Shown in pieces: positions 52,398 to 61,967 of a stretch of 64,000 nucleotides of DNA (position 1 is the stretch's first letter; each line of letters opens with the position of its first letter). This DNA comes from Bacilli bacterium (GTDB lineage Bacteria; Bacillota_I; Bacilli_A; RF39; UBA660). The position numbers were made by a program, and so were the translations under genes. The notes under the pieces are model-generated. The model was not told the DNA's origin and made no database searches. It saw only the letters and a list, made by a program, of their open reading frames with translations. The stretch is from NCBI GenBank assembly GCA_017511375.1, contig JAFWKJ010000012.1, positions 62,001 to 126,000 on the forward strand, given 5' to 3'.

Positions 52398-53036
52398 TTA
52401 TCCTAAATAACATTCGTAAGGTTGTGTACCGGCAGGATAAGTCAACGATATCTTATCTCCAGTCATTGGAAGCTCAGCCCCAGATGTTGTAACATTGCTT
52501 CTCTTAATATTTTGATCTGTAGCCTCACCTGTAAGCCCATGCTTTGCAGTATCAACAATATATACTTGATAAGTCGTTTTCGTTTCATTTACTCCATTTC
52601 TTGTGATTGGCGTTTTAATAAATTTAACATATCCTCTAATATCAGAACCTCCCCAAGATGATTTTCCACCTGATTCCATCAAATCTTCTGTTTGTTGTTG
52701 AATTTTACCAACACTACTAGTTCCAGCATCACCATACATTCCGCCCTTAGTATCAATGAAAACAAAATAAGTACCATTAGAAGATGCGGCAGCCACATTA
52801 ACATACTTTGTTGTATCTGTACATTCTCCAATTTTGCAACAAGTAAACCCGTCAGCCATAACTTCTGTTCTAACAGCATTGATATAAGACTGTGCAACAT
52901 CTGCAAAAGTATCACGACGTGAGTTTTCAATTGTTCTAGATACGTTTGGAATCGCAATCATCATCAAGATTCCTAAAATTGTAATAACAGCAAGCAATTC
53001 AATCAAAGTAAAACCTTTATTATTTATTTTTTTCAT
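52398..53036 (-). CDS. Prepilin-like protein (major pseudopilin candidate)
   Basis: I start at the ATG at 53036 (MKKINNKG), 8 bases after GAGAG; a longer frame begins 10 codons earlier. The signal is INNKG / FTLIELLAVITILGILMMIAI, with Glu(+5). The mature domain (about 190 residues) has Cys pairs (GFTCCKIGECTDT, PYECYLG) and an SSWGGSD loop. The N-terminal helix ends in SRTIENSRRDTFADVAQSYIN, a pattern of major pilins in Gram-positive bacteria. It is cotranscribed with the next pseudopilin upstream by position, or has its own promoter. Confidence 0.85.
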   Translation of the reverse strand: MKKINNKGFTLIELLAVITILGILMMIAIPNVSRTIENSRRDTFADVAQSYINAVRTEVMADGFTCCKIGECTDTTKYVNVAAASSNGTYFVFIDTKGGMYGDAGTSSVGKIQQQTEDLMESGGKSSWGGSDIRGYVKFIKTPITRNGVNETKTTYQVYIVDTAKHGLTGEATDQNIKRSNVTTSGAELPMTGDKISLTYPAGTQPYECYLG

Positions 53037-53123
53037 TTTTAACACTCTCTTTCCTCTATCTTTCATAATTTCATGTTACCATATACATTTTTTAAAATCA
53101 ATACATTTTTATATTTTTTACAC

Positions 53124-53696
53124 TTATTTGTAAACATGTGTCACACTACCACAAGATACCACCGCTCCGCTACTATTAATAATGGATTTTACTTCATCAT
53201 TCGAAACGGAACCATTAATGCTTGAAACACTGTCCTGAACTACCGAAGCAGTTGGATTTTGTGAAAAGTCTTCATAGTTTACAAAATTCAAAACATAATT
53301 CTTAGATCCTTCCGTCTCTACCAAACGAACATAATATTCATAACCATAGATTGGATGACCACCGTCATCATGGTCAACTATTACTTTTTTAATAACCACA
53401 AAAGAATCTACCCTATCATAATTTCCTTCATTAACGCCCTTTACCAAATCATGATTGGTATCAATATAATCAAGTGTTAAAACAACACAACTATTTTCAC
53501 TCGATGGATTATTAGCTTTCTTAGTATTTATCTTTGTTTTAGCTCCCATAACCATCTTATTGACATCTTCTACTCCCATACTTTTTCTATTATCTTGTAA
53601 GATACCGGTAATATTTGGAATAGCTATTACCATCAGTATAGATATAACCACAAGCATGGCAATTAATTCGACTAATGTAAAACCTTTACGATTCAT
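53124..53696 (-). CDS. Prepilin-like protein (pseudopilin)
   Basis: The 190-residue protein has the signal MNRKG / FTLVELIAMLVVISILMVIAI, with Glu at +5. The mature domain begins PNITGILQDNRKSMGVEDV and contains two cysteines (SENSCVVLTL, VVSCGSVTHVYK) that could pair. It is the most upstream of the three pseudopilins here and lies next to the GHL10 gene. Confidence 0.88.
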   Translation of the reverse strand: MNRKGFTLVELIAMLVVISILMVIAIPNITGILQDNRKSMGVEDVNKMVMGAKTKINTKKANNPSSENSCVVLTLDYIDTNHDLVKGVNEGNYDRVDSFVVIKKVIVDHDDGGHPIYGYEYYVRLVETEGSKNYVLNFVNYEDFSQNPTASVVQDSVSSINGSVSNDEVKSIINSSGAVVSCGSVTHVYK

Positions 53697-53744
53697 TTTA
53701 TCACTACCTTCTTTTTCATTATAACAAACTTTTTAAAAAAAGTC

Positions 53745-54878
53745 TTATTTTAAGATTTTTTTTAGATGATTAATCTCTTGTTTACTTGTTTTTGTAAATT
53801 CTTCTTCATTCCAAATATTATCATATCGATATAATATAAAGCCTTGATAATCTCTTTGGTTTTTCAAATGAATTATTTCTTTTTGAATGATATTATCTTG
53901 TTTCATCCATTCATCTTTACCATTTTTTGCATATATATCTTCTTTACCAACTTTATAAAATGCAAGAACAGGAATGAGAGGAACACTTCGTATATTCATT
54001 TCTTGCCATTCTTTTAAGGTTTGAATGAAAGGTTTCGTCTCATTTTCAAATCCATAATATAATTGGGGCATAATAAAATCAACATATCCGTCTTCTCTTA
54101 ACCATTTTCCCACATCCGCAGCATTCTTTAGATAATTATTTTCAATGTTTCCTTCCGGAGATATGCCAAATAATACTTGTTTTTTTTGACAATGGCTATG
54201 CACTTCTTTCACCATTTTATTAATATTTTTTATATGAAAATCTTGCTTAGAAATGGGGGCATGTGTATCAATATATTCCTGATACTCTAAAAGATCTACA
54301 TCCTCTCCTGGATAAAAATAATCATCCATCAAAACTCCATCAACTGGATACTCTAAAATCTCATCAATTCCTTCTAGAATGAGTTCATTTGCTTCCTCTA
54401 AAGCAGGATTTAAAAACACACCATTTGCTTCCACAACCAAACGAGTTTCTTTTTTTAAATAAACAGGACTATCTTTTGGTATATCGTCTTTTGTTCCCTG
54501 TGTCAAAATACGATAAGGATTAACCCAAGCAAATAACTTAATGTTTTTTTTGTGGGCTTCTTCAATAAAATATGATAACACATCATAAGGATAATCTCCC
54601 TCTTCCGATAAATATTTACTCATCGGAAAAACAGAAGAAGGATAAATTGCATCCATCGATGGTCTCACATGAAGAATAATGGTATTTACCCCCAACTCTT
54701 TCGCATTTAAAATCATTTGTCTAATATTTTCTTTACTTTTTGTTTCACTGACATCTTTTAAGTATCTACTAAGTTCAATATAACTAATATAAACTCCTTT
54801 TGTCTCTTCTAATTCTTGTGCTCGATTCATAACAATAATACATATTAATAAGATTATAATAAAAAACACTTTTTTCAT
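53745..54878 (-). CDS. GHL10/DUF187 family glycosyl hydrolase-like protein
   Basis: The 377-residue protein has an N-terminal signal peptide (about 1-20) and a TIM-barrel domain: KGVYISYIELSRYL, NTIILHVRPSMDAIYPSS, FAWVNPYRI, DGVLMDDYFYPG, FGISPEGNIENNY and DFIMPQLYYGFEN. The Asp of DDYF and Glu of SPEG may be catalytic. Family members are thought to act on cell wall or polysaccharide but the substrate is not fixed. It is exported and follows the DUF421 gene. Confidence 0.85.
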   Translation of the reverse strand: MKKVFFIIILLICIIVMNRAQELEETKGVYISYIELSRYLKDVSETKSKENIRQMILNAKELGVNTIILHVRPSMDAIYPSSVFPMSKYLSEEGDYPYDVLSYFIEEAHKKNIKLFAWVNPYRILTQGTKDDIPKDSPVYLKKETRLVVEANGVFLNPALEEANELILEGIDEILEYPVDGVLMDDYFYPGEDVDLLEYQEYIDTHAPISKQDFHIKNINKMVKEVHSHCQKKQVLFGISPEGNIENNYLKNAADVGKWLREDGYVDFIMPQLYYGFENETKPFIQTLKEWQEMNIRSVPLIPVLAFYKVGKEDIYAKNGKDEWMKQDNIIQKEIIHLKNQRDYQGFILYRYDNIWNEEEFTKTSKQEINHLKKILK

Positions 54879-54911
54879 TTTAACTCACCTTCCCCATTAT
54901 AGTTTTTTCAT

Positions 54912-55550
54912 TCATCGAACTTTGTCATTTTCAATCAAATATAATTCTTGATTCTGATAAAAAGCATAAAACACATCTTCTAATAATACTTGTTTATGAT
55001 TTAATTGTTTCAATAACCATTCTTCTGTTTTATGAATCTCAACCAATACATCCTTCTCAATTACCCCATTCAATATAACTGCCATAGGATAAGGAGAATT
55101 CTTTTCTTTGGGAAAGATAGAAAGCCTTCCATTAGGTTCTAATATCGCGTAATCAACCTCATTAATAGAGCGAACAGAATCTTCCCTTAATTGACTTAGT
55201 AAATCATCCAAATTATAACGAAGTCTCCTCATTTCTTGAAAATTAACTTTTCCCTTATTAATAATGACAGAGGGTTTGCCATCTAATAAGTCTCTCATAC
55301 TTTTACTTTTTAAAGAAAGTTTTGAAGTGATGATTTGAAGCATGACAAGAAGAAAAATAGGAACCAAAGAAACAAAAATACTTTCTTGGTAGTTTTCAAT
55401 CGAAATAACAACCAAATCTGCAATAAACATAGAAACTATAAAATCAATCATAGAAAGTTCTCCGATTTCTCTTTTTCCCATGATTCTATATACTACAGTT
55501 ACAATTACATAAAAAAGAACACTTCGAAAGCTCAAAACAACATATTTCAT
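54912..55550 (-). CDS. DUF421 family membrane protein (YetF/YrbG type)
   Basis: The 212-residue protein has three N-terminal membrane segments (about 4-23, 35-52, 58-75), MGKREIGELSMIDFIVS (the family's Gly-Lys-Arg motif), and a soluble C-terminal domain with KSKSMRDLLDGKPSVIINKGKVNFQEMRR and SLRED-like REDSVRSINEVDYAILEPNGRLS. These match DUF421. Role unknown; related Bacillus proteins are spore- or stress-associated. Confidence 0.88.
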   Translation of the reverse strand: MKYVVLSFRSVLFYVIVTVVYRIMGKREIGELSMIDFIVSMFIADLVVISIENYQESIFVSLVPIFLLVMLQIITSKLSLKSKSMRDLLDGKPSVIINKGKVNFQEMRRLRYNLDDLLSQLREDSVRSINEVDYAILEPNGRLSIFPKEKNSPYPMAVILNGVIEKDVLVEIHKTEEWLLKQLNHKQVLLEDVFYAFYQNQELYLIENDKVR

Positions 55551-55624
55551 ACAATCACCTATTTTTATTTTTTCCAGGAATGATTATATTATGTAGTTCA
55601 TAGAATGAAAGTGAGGTGATACAA

Positions 55625-55957
55625 ATGTATTGTAAAAAGGCTTTCATGAATGGTTTATTCTTTCTCTTCTTATGGATTAGTTGTTGTGCACTCTATTTTT
55701 ATCAAATAATTAAACAACCCTATTTCTCGATCATTAAGTTTATTTTGATCAGTATCTTCTTTGGCATAAATAGTTTTATTTTTTCAAAAAAGAAACCAAT
55801 TTATGCCTGGATACTTCCTAGTATTTTTATCCTTCTTTCTATCACGTTGAATGCAACACACCACTCTCTTCATCCTTCTTTAATCGTTTTTTATGGAGGA
55901 ATTCTTTTAACAACCTTCTTTGGATTCTTGTTAAATAAACAAAAAAAAAGAAACTAA
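55625..55957 (+). CDS. Small membrane protein, possibly TIGR04086 family
   Basis: The start is at the ATG at 55625 (MYCKKAFMNGLFF), 6 bases after GAGGTG; a GTG three codons earlier overlaps the ribosome-binding site. About 110 residues with four membrane segments. Size and pattern recall the TIGR04086 family often found near competence or secretion genes, but the match is weak. Its end overlaps the convergent gene by 4 bases. Confidence 0.5.
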   Translation: MYCKKAFMNGLFFLFLWISCCALYFYQIIKQPYFSIIKFILISIFFGINSFIFSKKKPIYAWILPSIFILLSITLNATHHSLHPSLIVFYGGILLTTFFGFLLNKQKKRN

Positions 55958-55972
55958 CGTTTCTTTTCTTTT
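55941..55972. terminator. Bidirectional terminator containing both stop codons
   Basis: An AAAGAAAC / GTTTCTTT stem with loop TAAC; the stops of both convergent genes (at 55957 and 55954) fall inside it, and A and T runs lie on both sides. Confidence 0.75.
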
Positions 55973-57237
55973 AATACTTTCCTTTTACGAACAAGATAAA
56001 GGACTACCATTCCTCCTGCAAGAACAAAGATTCCCACAAGAAAATATCCTATATTAAAATCTTTTACTTCAATAACTTTATCTTCTGTACAAGCTAAAAA
56101 TAAAGACTTTTCATCATAATCACAATTATCTTCTTCAGGACAATTCATCTGTCCTACAAAATAAAGAGAACTATCACTAAATAGGAAATCTTGAATATCA
56201 TAATAATCATTTTTTAATTTCTTTACTTTTTCTTGAAGTAACCCATCTTGATCTGCGCGAATCACTTCAAAACTATTGTCAGCACGATTGACAGATAAAA
56301 TATAATATTCTGTTTTTTGATTATTTTCAATTGCTTGTACTTTTAAAACTTTTTGCTCATCCACCGATGTATTTCCAACCGTTTCCCATTCTTCTTGATC
56401 TTCCTTATTATACTTCATCAAATAATAACTACCCACTTGATTATTAGAAAGTTTTACATCATTCGTAACCCCATAAACCAAATAGGAATCCTTTGCCTTC
56501 TCTAGATGAGGCTTCATATTTACTTCAAAATCATCTTTAAGAATAGAAAAACTACTAGAAGAATCATCAAATTTACATAAAGAATAAGAATCCTTTTCAT
56601 CCACCTTAGTAGATAGAATAACATAATAGCCCATATTAGAAATCGATATGGCGTCTATAATAGTCGTATTTTCCTCTTCATAAGAATGATTCCAAATTAG
56701 ATTAAAGTCCTTATCATACTTAGAAATCATTCCCTTTTGATTTTCGGCTCCTACAAGCAAATATCCTTCTAAAACCCCTTCATTTTCTATCATTTCAATT
56801 TTATAAATTTCTGTATTAGAATCCAAAAAGGAATCTTGCTTTCTAATTAATTTTCCCTCTAAATCAACCAACAAAAACTGAGGATTTGTCTCTTTTTCCT
56901 CATTTGTGGTATCTTCTACTACTAAAACATATCCATTAACGTTATGATTTTCATCATATAAATAAGTAAAGCCATATAATTGATCTTCTTTATTTTCTCC
57001 GTAAGAATACTTCCACTCTAAACGCCCATCTGTTTTATATTTTAACAAAATGACTTGAACATCCTGATCCTTTTTTTCAAAAGTTCCAGCCATCACAAAA
57101 CCTGTTGGATCTTTTAATATATAATCCAATTTTTCTTCGTGATATTTATTGAAAGAATAAACAACATCTTTAGCAAAGACTGTATTACCAAAGAATGCGA
57201 TTCCTATAAACATAATCAGTACTACTATTTTTTTCAT
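55954..57237 (-). CDS. Exported beta-propeller-like protein with C-terminal membrane anchor
   Basis: The start is at the ATG at 57237 (MKKIVVLIMFIG), 4 bases after GAGGTG. The 427-residue protein has a signal peptide (to about 23), then about six repeats of 50-60 residues with motifs like GYLLVG, GYYVILS, SYLVYGV that suggest a beta-propeller, then a C-terminal membrane segment (about 398-418) and a basic tail (RKRKVLKEKKR). The last part (CPEEDNCDYDEKSLFLACTED) has three cysteines. No PxT sortase motif is evident. Function unknown. Confidence 0.65.
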   Translation of the reverse strand: MKKIVVLIMFIGIAFFGNTVFAKDVVYSFNKYHEEKLDYILKDPTGFVMAGTFEKKDQDVQVILLKYKTDGRLEWKYSYGENKEDQLYGFTYLYDENHNVNGYVLVVEDTTNEEKETNPQFLLVDLEGKLIRKQDSFLDSNTEIYKIEMIENEGVLEGYLLVGAENQKGMISKYDKDFNLIWNHSYEEENTTIIDAISISNMGYYVILSTKVDEKDSYSLCKFDDSSSSFSILKDDFEVNMKPHLEKAKDSYLVYGVTNDVKLSNNQVGSYYLMKYNKEDQEEWETVGNTSVDEQKVLKVQAIENNQKTEYYILSVNRADNSFEVIRADQDGLLQEKVKKLKNDYYDIQDFLFSDSSLYFVGQMNCPEEDNCDYDEKSLFLACTEDKVIEVKDFNIGYFLVGIFVLAGGMVVLYLVRKRKVLKEKKR

Positions 57238-57274
57238 CTTACACCTCAAGATAAACATCATAATTATTATAAAA

Positions 57275-57299
57275 CAAAAAAAGACTAATTACTAGTCTT
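57275..57299 (-). terminator. Terminator after trmK
   Basis: An AAGACTA / TAGTCTT stem followed by a T run on the minus strand, overlapping the stop of trmK. Confidence 0.75.
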
Positions 57300-57960
57300 C
57301 TAATCCACTTTTAATAAGCTTCATTTCGTTTTTTAATTGGATTCTTTTCAAATAATAATTCTTTGGGAGAATACTCAGTAAGATTTCTCTAGACTTATAT
57401 TCACGCTCATAATATTCTTTAAACAACGTACCTTTCTTTTTTAAAAAAATAGGCCCCAAAAAGAATTCTTTTTTACTATATTTTTTTCTTCCTTTTTGAA
57501 ATACAATGATTTGATAAATAAATTTCTTTTCTTTTACAAACACTTCATTTTGAATCATAAATCCATGTTTGCATAAATATCTTTTTACATCTTCCTGATA
57601 ATTATTTGGACTAATAATCAAAGTGGAAATGTTTTTTAAAACTTTGGGAGACTCTTTACAAATACCGATAATATTTCTACCACCCATACCAGAAATAATG
57701 ACCGTATCAATTCCCTCTGAATAAGTTTTTAATCCATCTCCCAGTCTTGTCTCAATATCGTTCTCTAAATGTTCTTTCTTTATATTTTTTTTTGCTTGTT
57801 CTAAAGGGCCTTCTGCAATATCAGAGGCAACTACTTTAATATTTTTATTTTTCTTTACTAAATAAATATCAAGAAGTGCATGATCGCATCCAACATCTAA
57901 ACAAAAGGAGTTAGCCTCCACTAAATCTCCTATTGTTTTTAATCTGTCATTAATTTTCAT
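57292..57960 (-). CDS. trmK: tRNA (adenine22-N1)-methyltransferase TrmK
   Basis: The 222-residue protein has a Rossmann methyltransferase domain with CLDVGCDHALLDIYL (SAM-binding motif I), ASDIAEGPLEQAK and ISGMGGRNI, and a C-terminal coiled region. These match TrmK (YqfN), which methylates A22 of bacterial tRNAs. The gene overlaps rpoD by one base; the order dnaG-rpoD-trmK is conserved in Bacillus relatives. Confidence 0.92.
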   Translation of the reverse strand: MKINDRLKTIGDLVEANSFCLDVGCDHALLDIYLVKKNKNIKVVASDIAEGPLEQAKKNIKKEHLENDIETRLGDGLKTYSEGIDTVIISGMGGRNIIGICKESPKVLKNISTLIISPNNYQEDVKRYLCKHGFMIQNEVFVKEKKFIYQIIVFQKGRKKYSKKEFFLGPIFLKKKGTLFKEYYEREYKSREILLSILPKNYYLKRIQLKNEMKLIKSGLED

Positions 57961-59051
57961 TAATCTGTTAAGAAATCCTTTAGTTTACGAGAACGAGATG
58001 GATGTCTTAATTTTCTTAAAGCTTTAGCCTCAATCTGACGAATTCTTTCACGTGTTACCCCAAAGATTTGTCCAACCTCTTCTAGGGTTCTACATTGTCC
58101 ATCATCAAGCCCAAAGCGTAATCTTAATACTTTTTCTTCTCTTTCAGTTAACGTAGCAAGTACTCCACGAAGTTCTTCTTTTAACATTTCAACTGTTGCA
58201 TATTCTTCTGGCCCCATCGTTCTTTCATCTTTAATGAAATCTCCTAAATGAGAATCATCCTCTTCTCCAATAGGAGTCTCTAATGATACAGGGTCTTGTG
58301 AAATTTTATATACTTCACGAACTTTTTCAACGGTAATTCCTAATTTCTTAGCAATTTCTTCATCCGTTGGTTCACGATTTAATTCTTGTGTTAATTGTCT
58401 TTGTACACGAGCTAACTTATTGATGGTTTCCACCATATGTACTGGCACACGAATTGTTCTTGCTTGATCAGCAATCGCTCTTGTAATGGCTTGTCTTATC
58501 CACCAAGTGGCATAAGTTGAAAATTTATATCCTTTCGTAGGATCAAACTTATCCACTGCTTTCATTAAACCAATATTACCTTCTTGAATTAAATCAAGAA
58601 ATAACATTCCACGTCCCACATATCTTTTAGCAATACTAACAACTAAACGAAGGTTAGATTCAGCAAGCAATCTTTTTGCTTCTTCATCTCCTGCTTCTGC
58701 TCTTTTAGCATACTCAAATTCTTCATCAGACGTTAACAAGTTAATACGTCCAATTTCTTTTAAATACATTCTAACGGGATCATTTATTTTTACATCTTTA
58801 GATAATGTTAGGTTTTCTACAGACATCTCTTCGGTGATTTCTTCACCAGATGCATCGTCTCCCCCATCTTCAGAGACAATATCAATGTTATTCTCAACTA
58901 AGAAATTATAAAGTTCATCTAACGAATCACTATCAACATCTAAGCCTTTTAATTGATCTGCTAATTGTTCATAAGTAATAAAACCTTGTTTTTTTCCTAT
59001 AGTTAATAATTTTTGTTTTCTTTCGTCGAGCGTTTTTATTTCTTCAACCAT
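57960..59051 (-). CDS. rpoD: Primary sigma factor RpoD/SigA
   Basis: The 363-residue protein has a short region 1.1, region 1.2-2 with [50 protein letters not shown] (melting and -10 recognition), region 3 and region 4 with [20 protein letters not shown] (helix-turn-helix for -35). Size fits primary sigma of low-GC Gram-positives. It lies in the dnaG-rpoD-trmK macromolecular synthesis cluster. Confidence 0.97.
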   Translation of the reverse strand: MVEEIKTLDERKQKLLTIGKKQGFITYEQLADQLKGLDVDSDSLDELYNFLVENNIDIVSEDGGDDASGEEITEEMSVENLTLSKDVKINDPVRMYLKEIGRINLLTSDEEFEYAKRAEAGDEEAKRLLAESNLRLVVSIAKRYVGRGMLFLDLIQEGNIGLMKAVDKFDPTKGYKFSTYATWWIRQAITRAIADQARTIRVPVHMVETINKLARVQRQLTQELNREPTDEEIAKKLGITVEKVREVYKISQDPVSLETPIGEEDDSHLGDFIKDERTMGPEEYATVEMLKEELRGVLATLTEREEKVLRLRFGLDDGQCRTLEEVGQIFGVTRERIRQIEAKALRKLRHPSRSRKLKDFLTD

Positions 59052-59052
59052 G

Positions 59053-60777
59053 CTAACTATCTCCTAACCTTAACTTTCTAATCTTTTCTACTATCTTGGC
59101 CTGTTCTATTGGGTCCACTTCTTTTTTCATTCTATTTGTGAGTCTTTGTATTTCTTGTTTCCTTATATATTCCTTTACTACTTTAAAATACAAGAACAGC
59201 TCATCCTTTGTGGTATCCTCCATATAGTCCTCTGCCAAAATACTATTTAAGAATTCTAGAATGTTTTCTTTATCCTGTATGTAAGTATAAAAGTCTGCAA
59301 TATTGATATTTCCGTACTTTTTATAATAATAAATGATTTCACTACAAGTAGTTCTCATCACTTCTGTTGGAAAAATAATTTTTTCTTTTTCTACTTGTGT
59401 GATAATCCAATCCTTGTTCAACATGAAATATAATATCTGCTCATAAGCCTTTGTATACTTATCTTTCTTGCTTGTTTTCTTTTTGGGAACCGTAAAAATT
59501 TCCTCTTTTGGCTTCTCTTTCAAGAGGCTATTTATACGCATTTCCAGTGTATTATAACCTATATCATACTCTTTTGCAAGTCTTTTTAATATGACTTCTC
59601 TACGAATAGGATCTTCTATTTTAGCTGTTTCTTCAAGTACCTTATTAATATACCCGGCTTTTTCCTCATCACTTCTAAAATTAACAGATTGTTTTAATCG
59701 TTGCATCTTAAAATCAGAATAATGAAGAGCCGACTCAACTAACCCTAAAAACTTTTCTTTTCCATTTTTTAAAATATAAGTATCAGGATCATCTGGATCA
59801 GGTAAAACCACAACCTTTACCTCTAAACCTTGGTCCAAAAGAACTTCTCCTAATGTCTCCATGGCCTTTTGTCCAGGGCTATCTCCATCTAAACATAAAA
59901 TAATTTGATTAGATAATCTTTTTAATAAAGCAATTTGTTCTTTTGTTAGGGCTGTTCCCATTAAAGCAACCGTGTTCGTAATACCAATGGTCGAAGCACG
60001 AATTACATCCATAAAACCTTCCATCACTAAGACACTTTTAGCTTCCCGACATTTTTCTCTTGCTATATGGTAATGATATAACATTTCACCCTTTTTAAAA
60101 ATATCGGTTTCTTTTGTATTCAAATATTTGTTTTGATCAACCTCTTTATAAATTCTTCCACTAAATCCAACGACTCTTCCAGAAACATCATAAAGAGGAA
60201 ACATAATACGATCTAAATAAATATCATGATCATCACTAGATAAACCAATACGATTAAGCGTAGTTAAATCATATTGTTTACTCATAAGTAGTTTTGTTAA
60301 ATCATCCCTCGTATCAAGAGATAATCCAATTTCAAATTCTTTAATAATCTTATCATCAATACTTCTCTTTGCAAGATATTCCTTGGCCTGTTTACCAATT
60401 CCACTTTGTAAATTGTTTTGAAAATATTTTAATGACAATTCATAAGCTTTATAATATGGATCAAACTTTGTCGTTTTCTTTTTGATGTGAACACTTCCTG
60501 TATCAATTCCCACTTTATCTCCAAGATACTTAAGTGTTTCTTTAAAATCCATATGTTCATAGTTCATTAAAAAAGAAAAAACATTTCCTGTGGCATGACA
60601 CGAAAAACAAGTATATATTTGTTTCTCACGAGATACACACATAGAAGGATTGGTATCATCATGAAATGGACATACCCCAAAAAAGTTTTTTCCTCGCGCA
60701 ACAAGTGGTATTCTTTCACCAATAACGTCAACAATATCAACCTTACTACGAATTGTATTTGCCAAATCGTTATTCAT
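59053..60777 (-). CDS. dnaG: DNA primase
   Basis: The 574-residue protein has the CHC2 zinc domain (CPFH...CFSC at about residues 37-62), the TOPRIM domain ([13 protein letters not shown] about residue 248; [12 protein letters not shown]) with metal-binding acids, and a C-terminal part for DnaB helicase binding. It makes RNA primers for replication. Confidence 0.97.
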   Translation of the reverse strand: MNNDLANTIRSKVDIVDVIGERIPLVARGKNFFGVCPFHDDTNPSMCVSREKQIYTCFSCHATGNVFSFLMNYEHMDFKETLKYLGDKVGIDTGSVHIKKKTTKFDPYYKAYELSLKYFQNNLQSGIGKQAKEYLAKRSIDDKIIKEFEIGLSLDTRDDLTKLLMSKQYDLTTLNRIGLSSDDHDIYLDRIMFPLYDVSGRVVGFSGRIYKEVDQNKYLNTKETDIFKKGEMLYHYHIAREKCREAKSVLVMEGFMDVIRASTIGITNTVALMGTALTKEQIALLKRLSNQIILCLDGDSPGQKAMETLGEVLLDQGLEVKVVVLPDPDDPDTYILKNGKEKFLGLVESALHYSDFKMQRLKQSVNFRSDEEKAGYINKVLEETAKIEDPIRREVILKRLAKEYDIGYNTLEMRINSLLKEKPKEEIFTVPKKKTSKKDKYTKAYEQILYFMLNKDWIITQVEKEKIIFPTEVMRTTCSEIIYYYKKYGNINIADFYTYIQDKENILEFLNSILAEDYMEDTTKDELFLYFKVVKEYIRKQEIQRLTNRMKKEVDPIEQAKIVEKIRKLRLGDS

Positions 60778-60812
60778 ACTACCACCACCTTAAAACTTAC
60801 TTATATTATATA

Positions 60813-61328
60813 TCATATTAATCTCTTTTTTTCTAGTTGTTTTTGTTCTTTTATTTTACCAATTTTTTTAGCAACAAGTTTTTGAATATCCATTCTTGTA
60901 TTTCTTTTACTATAATCACAAAATTCAATTCCTCTAATTGCCTGTTGAATAGCTTCTAATTGGGAATCATAATAAGACCGATTTCCCATATAATGAGTAA
61001 CCAAAAAATCCATTAGTTTTAATAACTCTTTATAATTTTTATCATCAATTTCTTCCATAATAGCAATATAGTAGTCAAGATTTTCATCTGCTAACTGAAT
61101 CATTTCTCTTAATACCTTTTCCTGCTCATCAAAAATTTCTTTTTTTCGAGGTAGTATTTTTCCTACAATATGATTCGTTCTAATAGCTCTCAATATAAAA
61201 GTTTCATCACGTTCCACCTGTTTAAAAAAATCTTCTATATTTAATATTAAATATAAGGGACTATCAATACGTTCTTTTACCGAATCTGATACAGCATATT
61301 CATCATACTCTTCTTCTATACTTTTCAT
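60813..61328 (-). CDS. Hypothetical protein (diverged tandem paralog A)
   Basis: The 171-residue acidic helical protein is related to its upstream neighbour: both share a start SIEEEYDEY / LQEIEREYEKY, a middle helix block (LADENLDYYIAIMEEI), Y-x3-LDxQLE-like tails and an NTR motif (RNTRMDIQKLV / ENTRDEFLQFM). No known domain. It overlaps the neighbour by 4 bases and ends 36 bases before dnaG. Confidence 0.65.
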   Translation of the reverse strand: MKSIEEEYDEYAVSDSVKERIDSPLYLILNIEDFFKQVERDETFILRAIRTNHIVGKILPRKKEIFDEQEKVLREMIQLADENLDYYIAIMEEIDDKNYKELLKLMDFLVTHYMGNRSYYDSQLEAIQQAIRGIEFCDYSKRNTRMDIQKLVAKKIGKIKEQKQLEKKRLI

Positions 61329-61894
61329 TTTGCTTCCTTCTTTTTTACAAGTGGATAAGAGTCATAATTTTCTTTTTCCCCTTCTAATTCTTTTAATTTT
61401 TTTTCCATAAATTGAAGAAATTCATCACGAGTATTTTCATACTGAGGATCATAGAGACTAATTCCCTTAACATACAAATCCAACTGTTCCCTCTCATAGT
61501 CATAATAACCAGTTTGAGACAAATAATAATCAGAAGAAAAATCAACAAGTCTTACAAGTTCTTGATAATTCTCCTCTGTTGCAAGAGCACTAATTCTTCG
61601 ATAGAACTTTCCTATTTTTTTTGTATAACTAATACATTGTTTTAGAATATGGATATCTAAATCATAAATTTCATCTAAATCCGGATTATAAATAAAATTG
61701 AAAAAATTCACAAGTTTATCTCGAATTCTTGCGCGCTCATTTGCTTTCAATTCTTTCTCATAATCTTTTTGATATTCTTCTGTATCATCTATTCCAATTT
61801 CTATAAAAGTTAGAAAATCATCTAAGGAATTAATAACCTTTGTTTTCCCTGGATATTTTTCATATTCCCTTTCAATTTCTTGCAAAGTTTTCAT
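61325..61894 (-). CDS. Hypothetical protein (diverged tandem paralog B)
   Basis: The start is the ATG at 61894 (MKTLQEIEREYEKYPG), preceded by GGTGG; the open frame begins 14 codons earlier. The 189-residue protein is helical and acidic, related in layout to the next gene downstream. It has no recognisable domain. The two genes overlap by 4 bases, consistent with coupled translation. Confidence 0.6.
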   Translation of the reverse strand: MKTLQEIEREYEKYPGKTKVINSLDDFLTFIEIGIDDTEEYQKDYEKELKANERARIRDKLVNFFNFIYNPDLDEIYDLDIHILKQCISYTKKIGKFYRRISALATEENYQELVRLVDFSSDYYLSQTGYYDYEREQLDLYVKGISLYDPQYENTRDEFLQFMEKKLKELEGEKENYDSYPLVKKKEAK

Positions 61895-61933
61895 AAACCA
61901 CCGAACCGTTTCTTTTGATTTACTATTATAACA

Positions 61934-61961
61934 CAAAAAAAGCGCTCGCTAGCACTTTTTC
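61934..61961 (-). terminator. Terminator after PrcB-domain gene
   Basis: An imperfect AAAAAGYGCT stem-loop followed by a T run on the minus strand. Confidence 0.65.
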
Positions 61962-61967
61962 TTTTTT

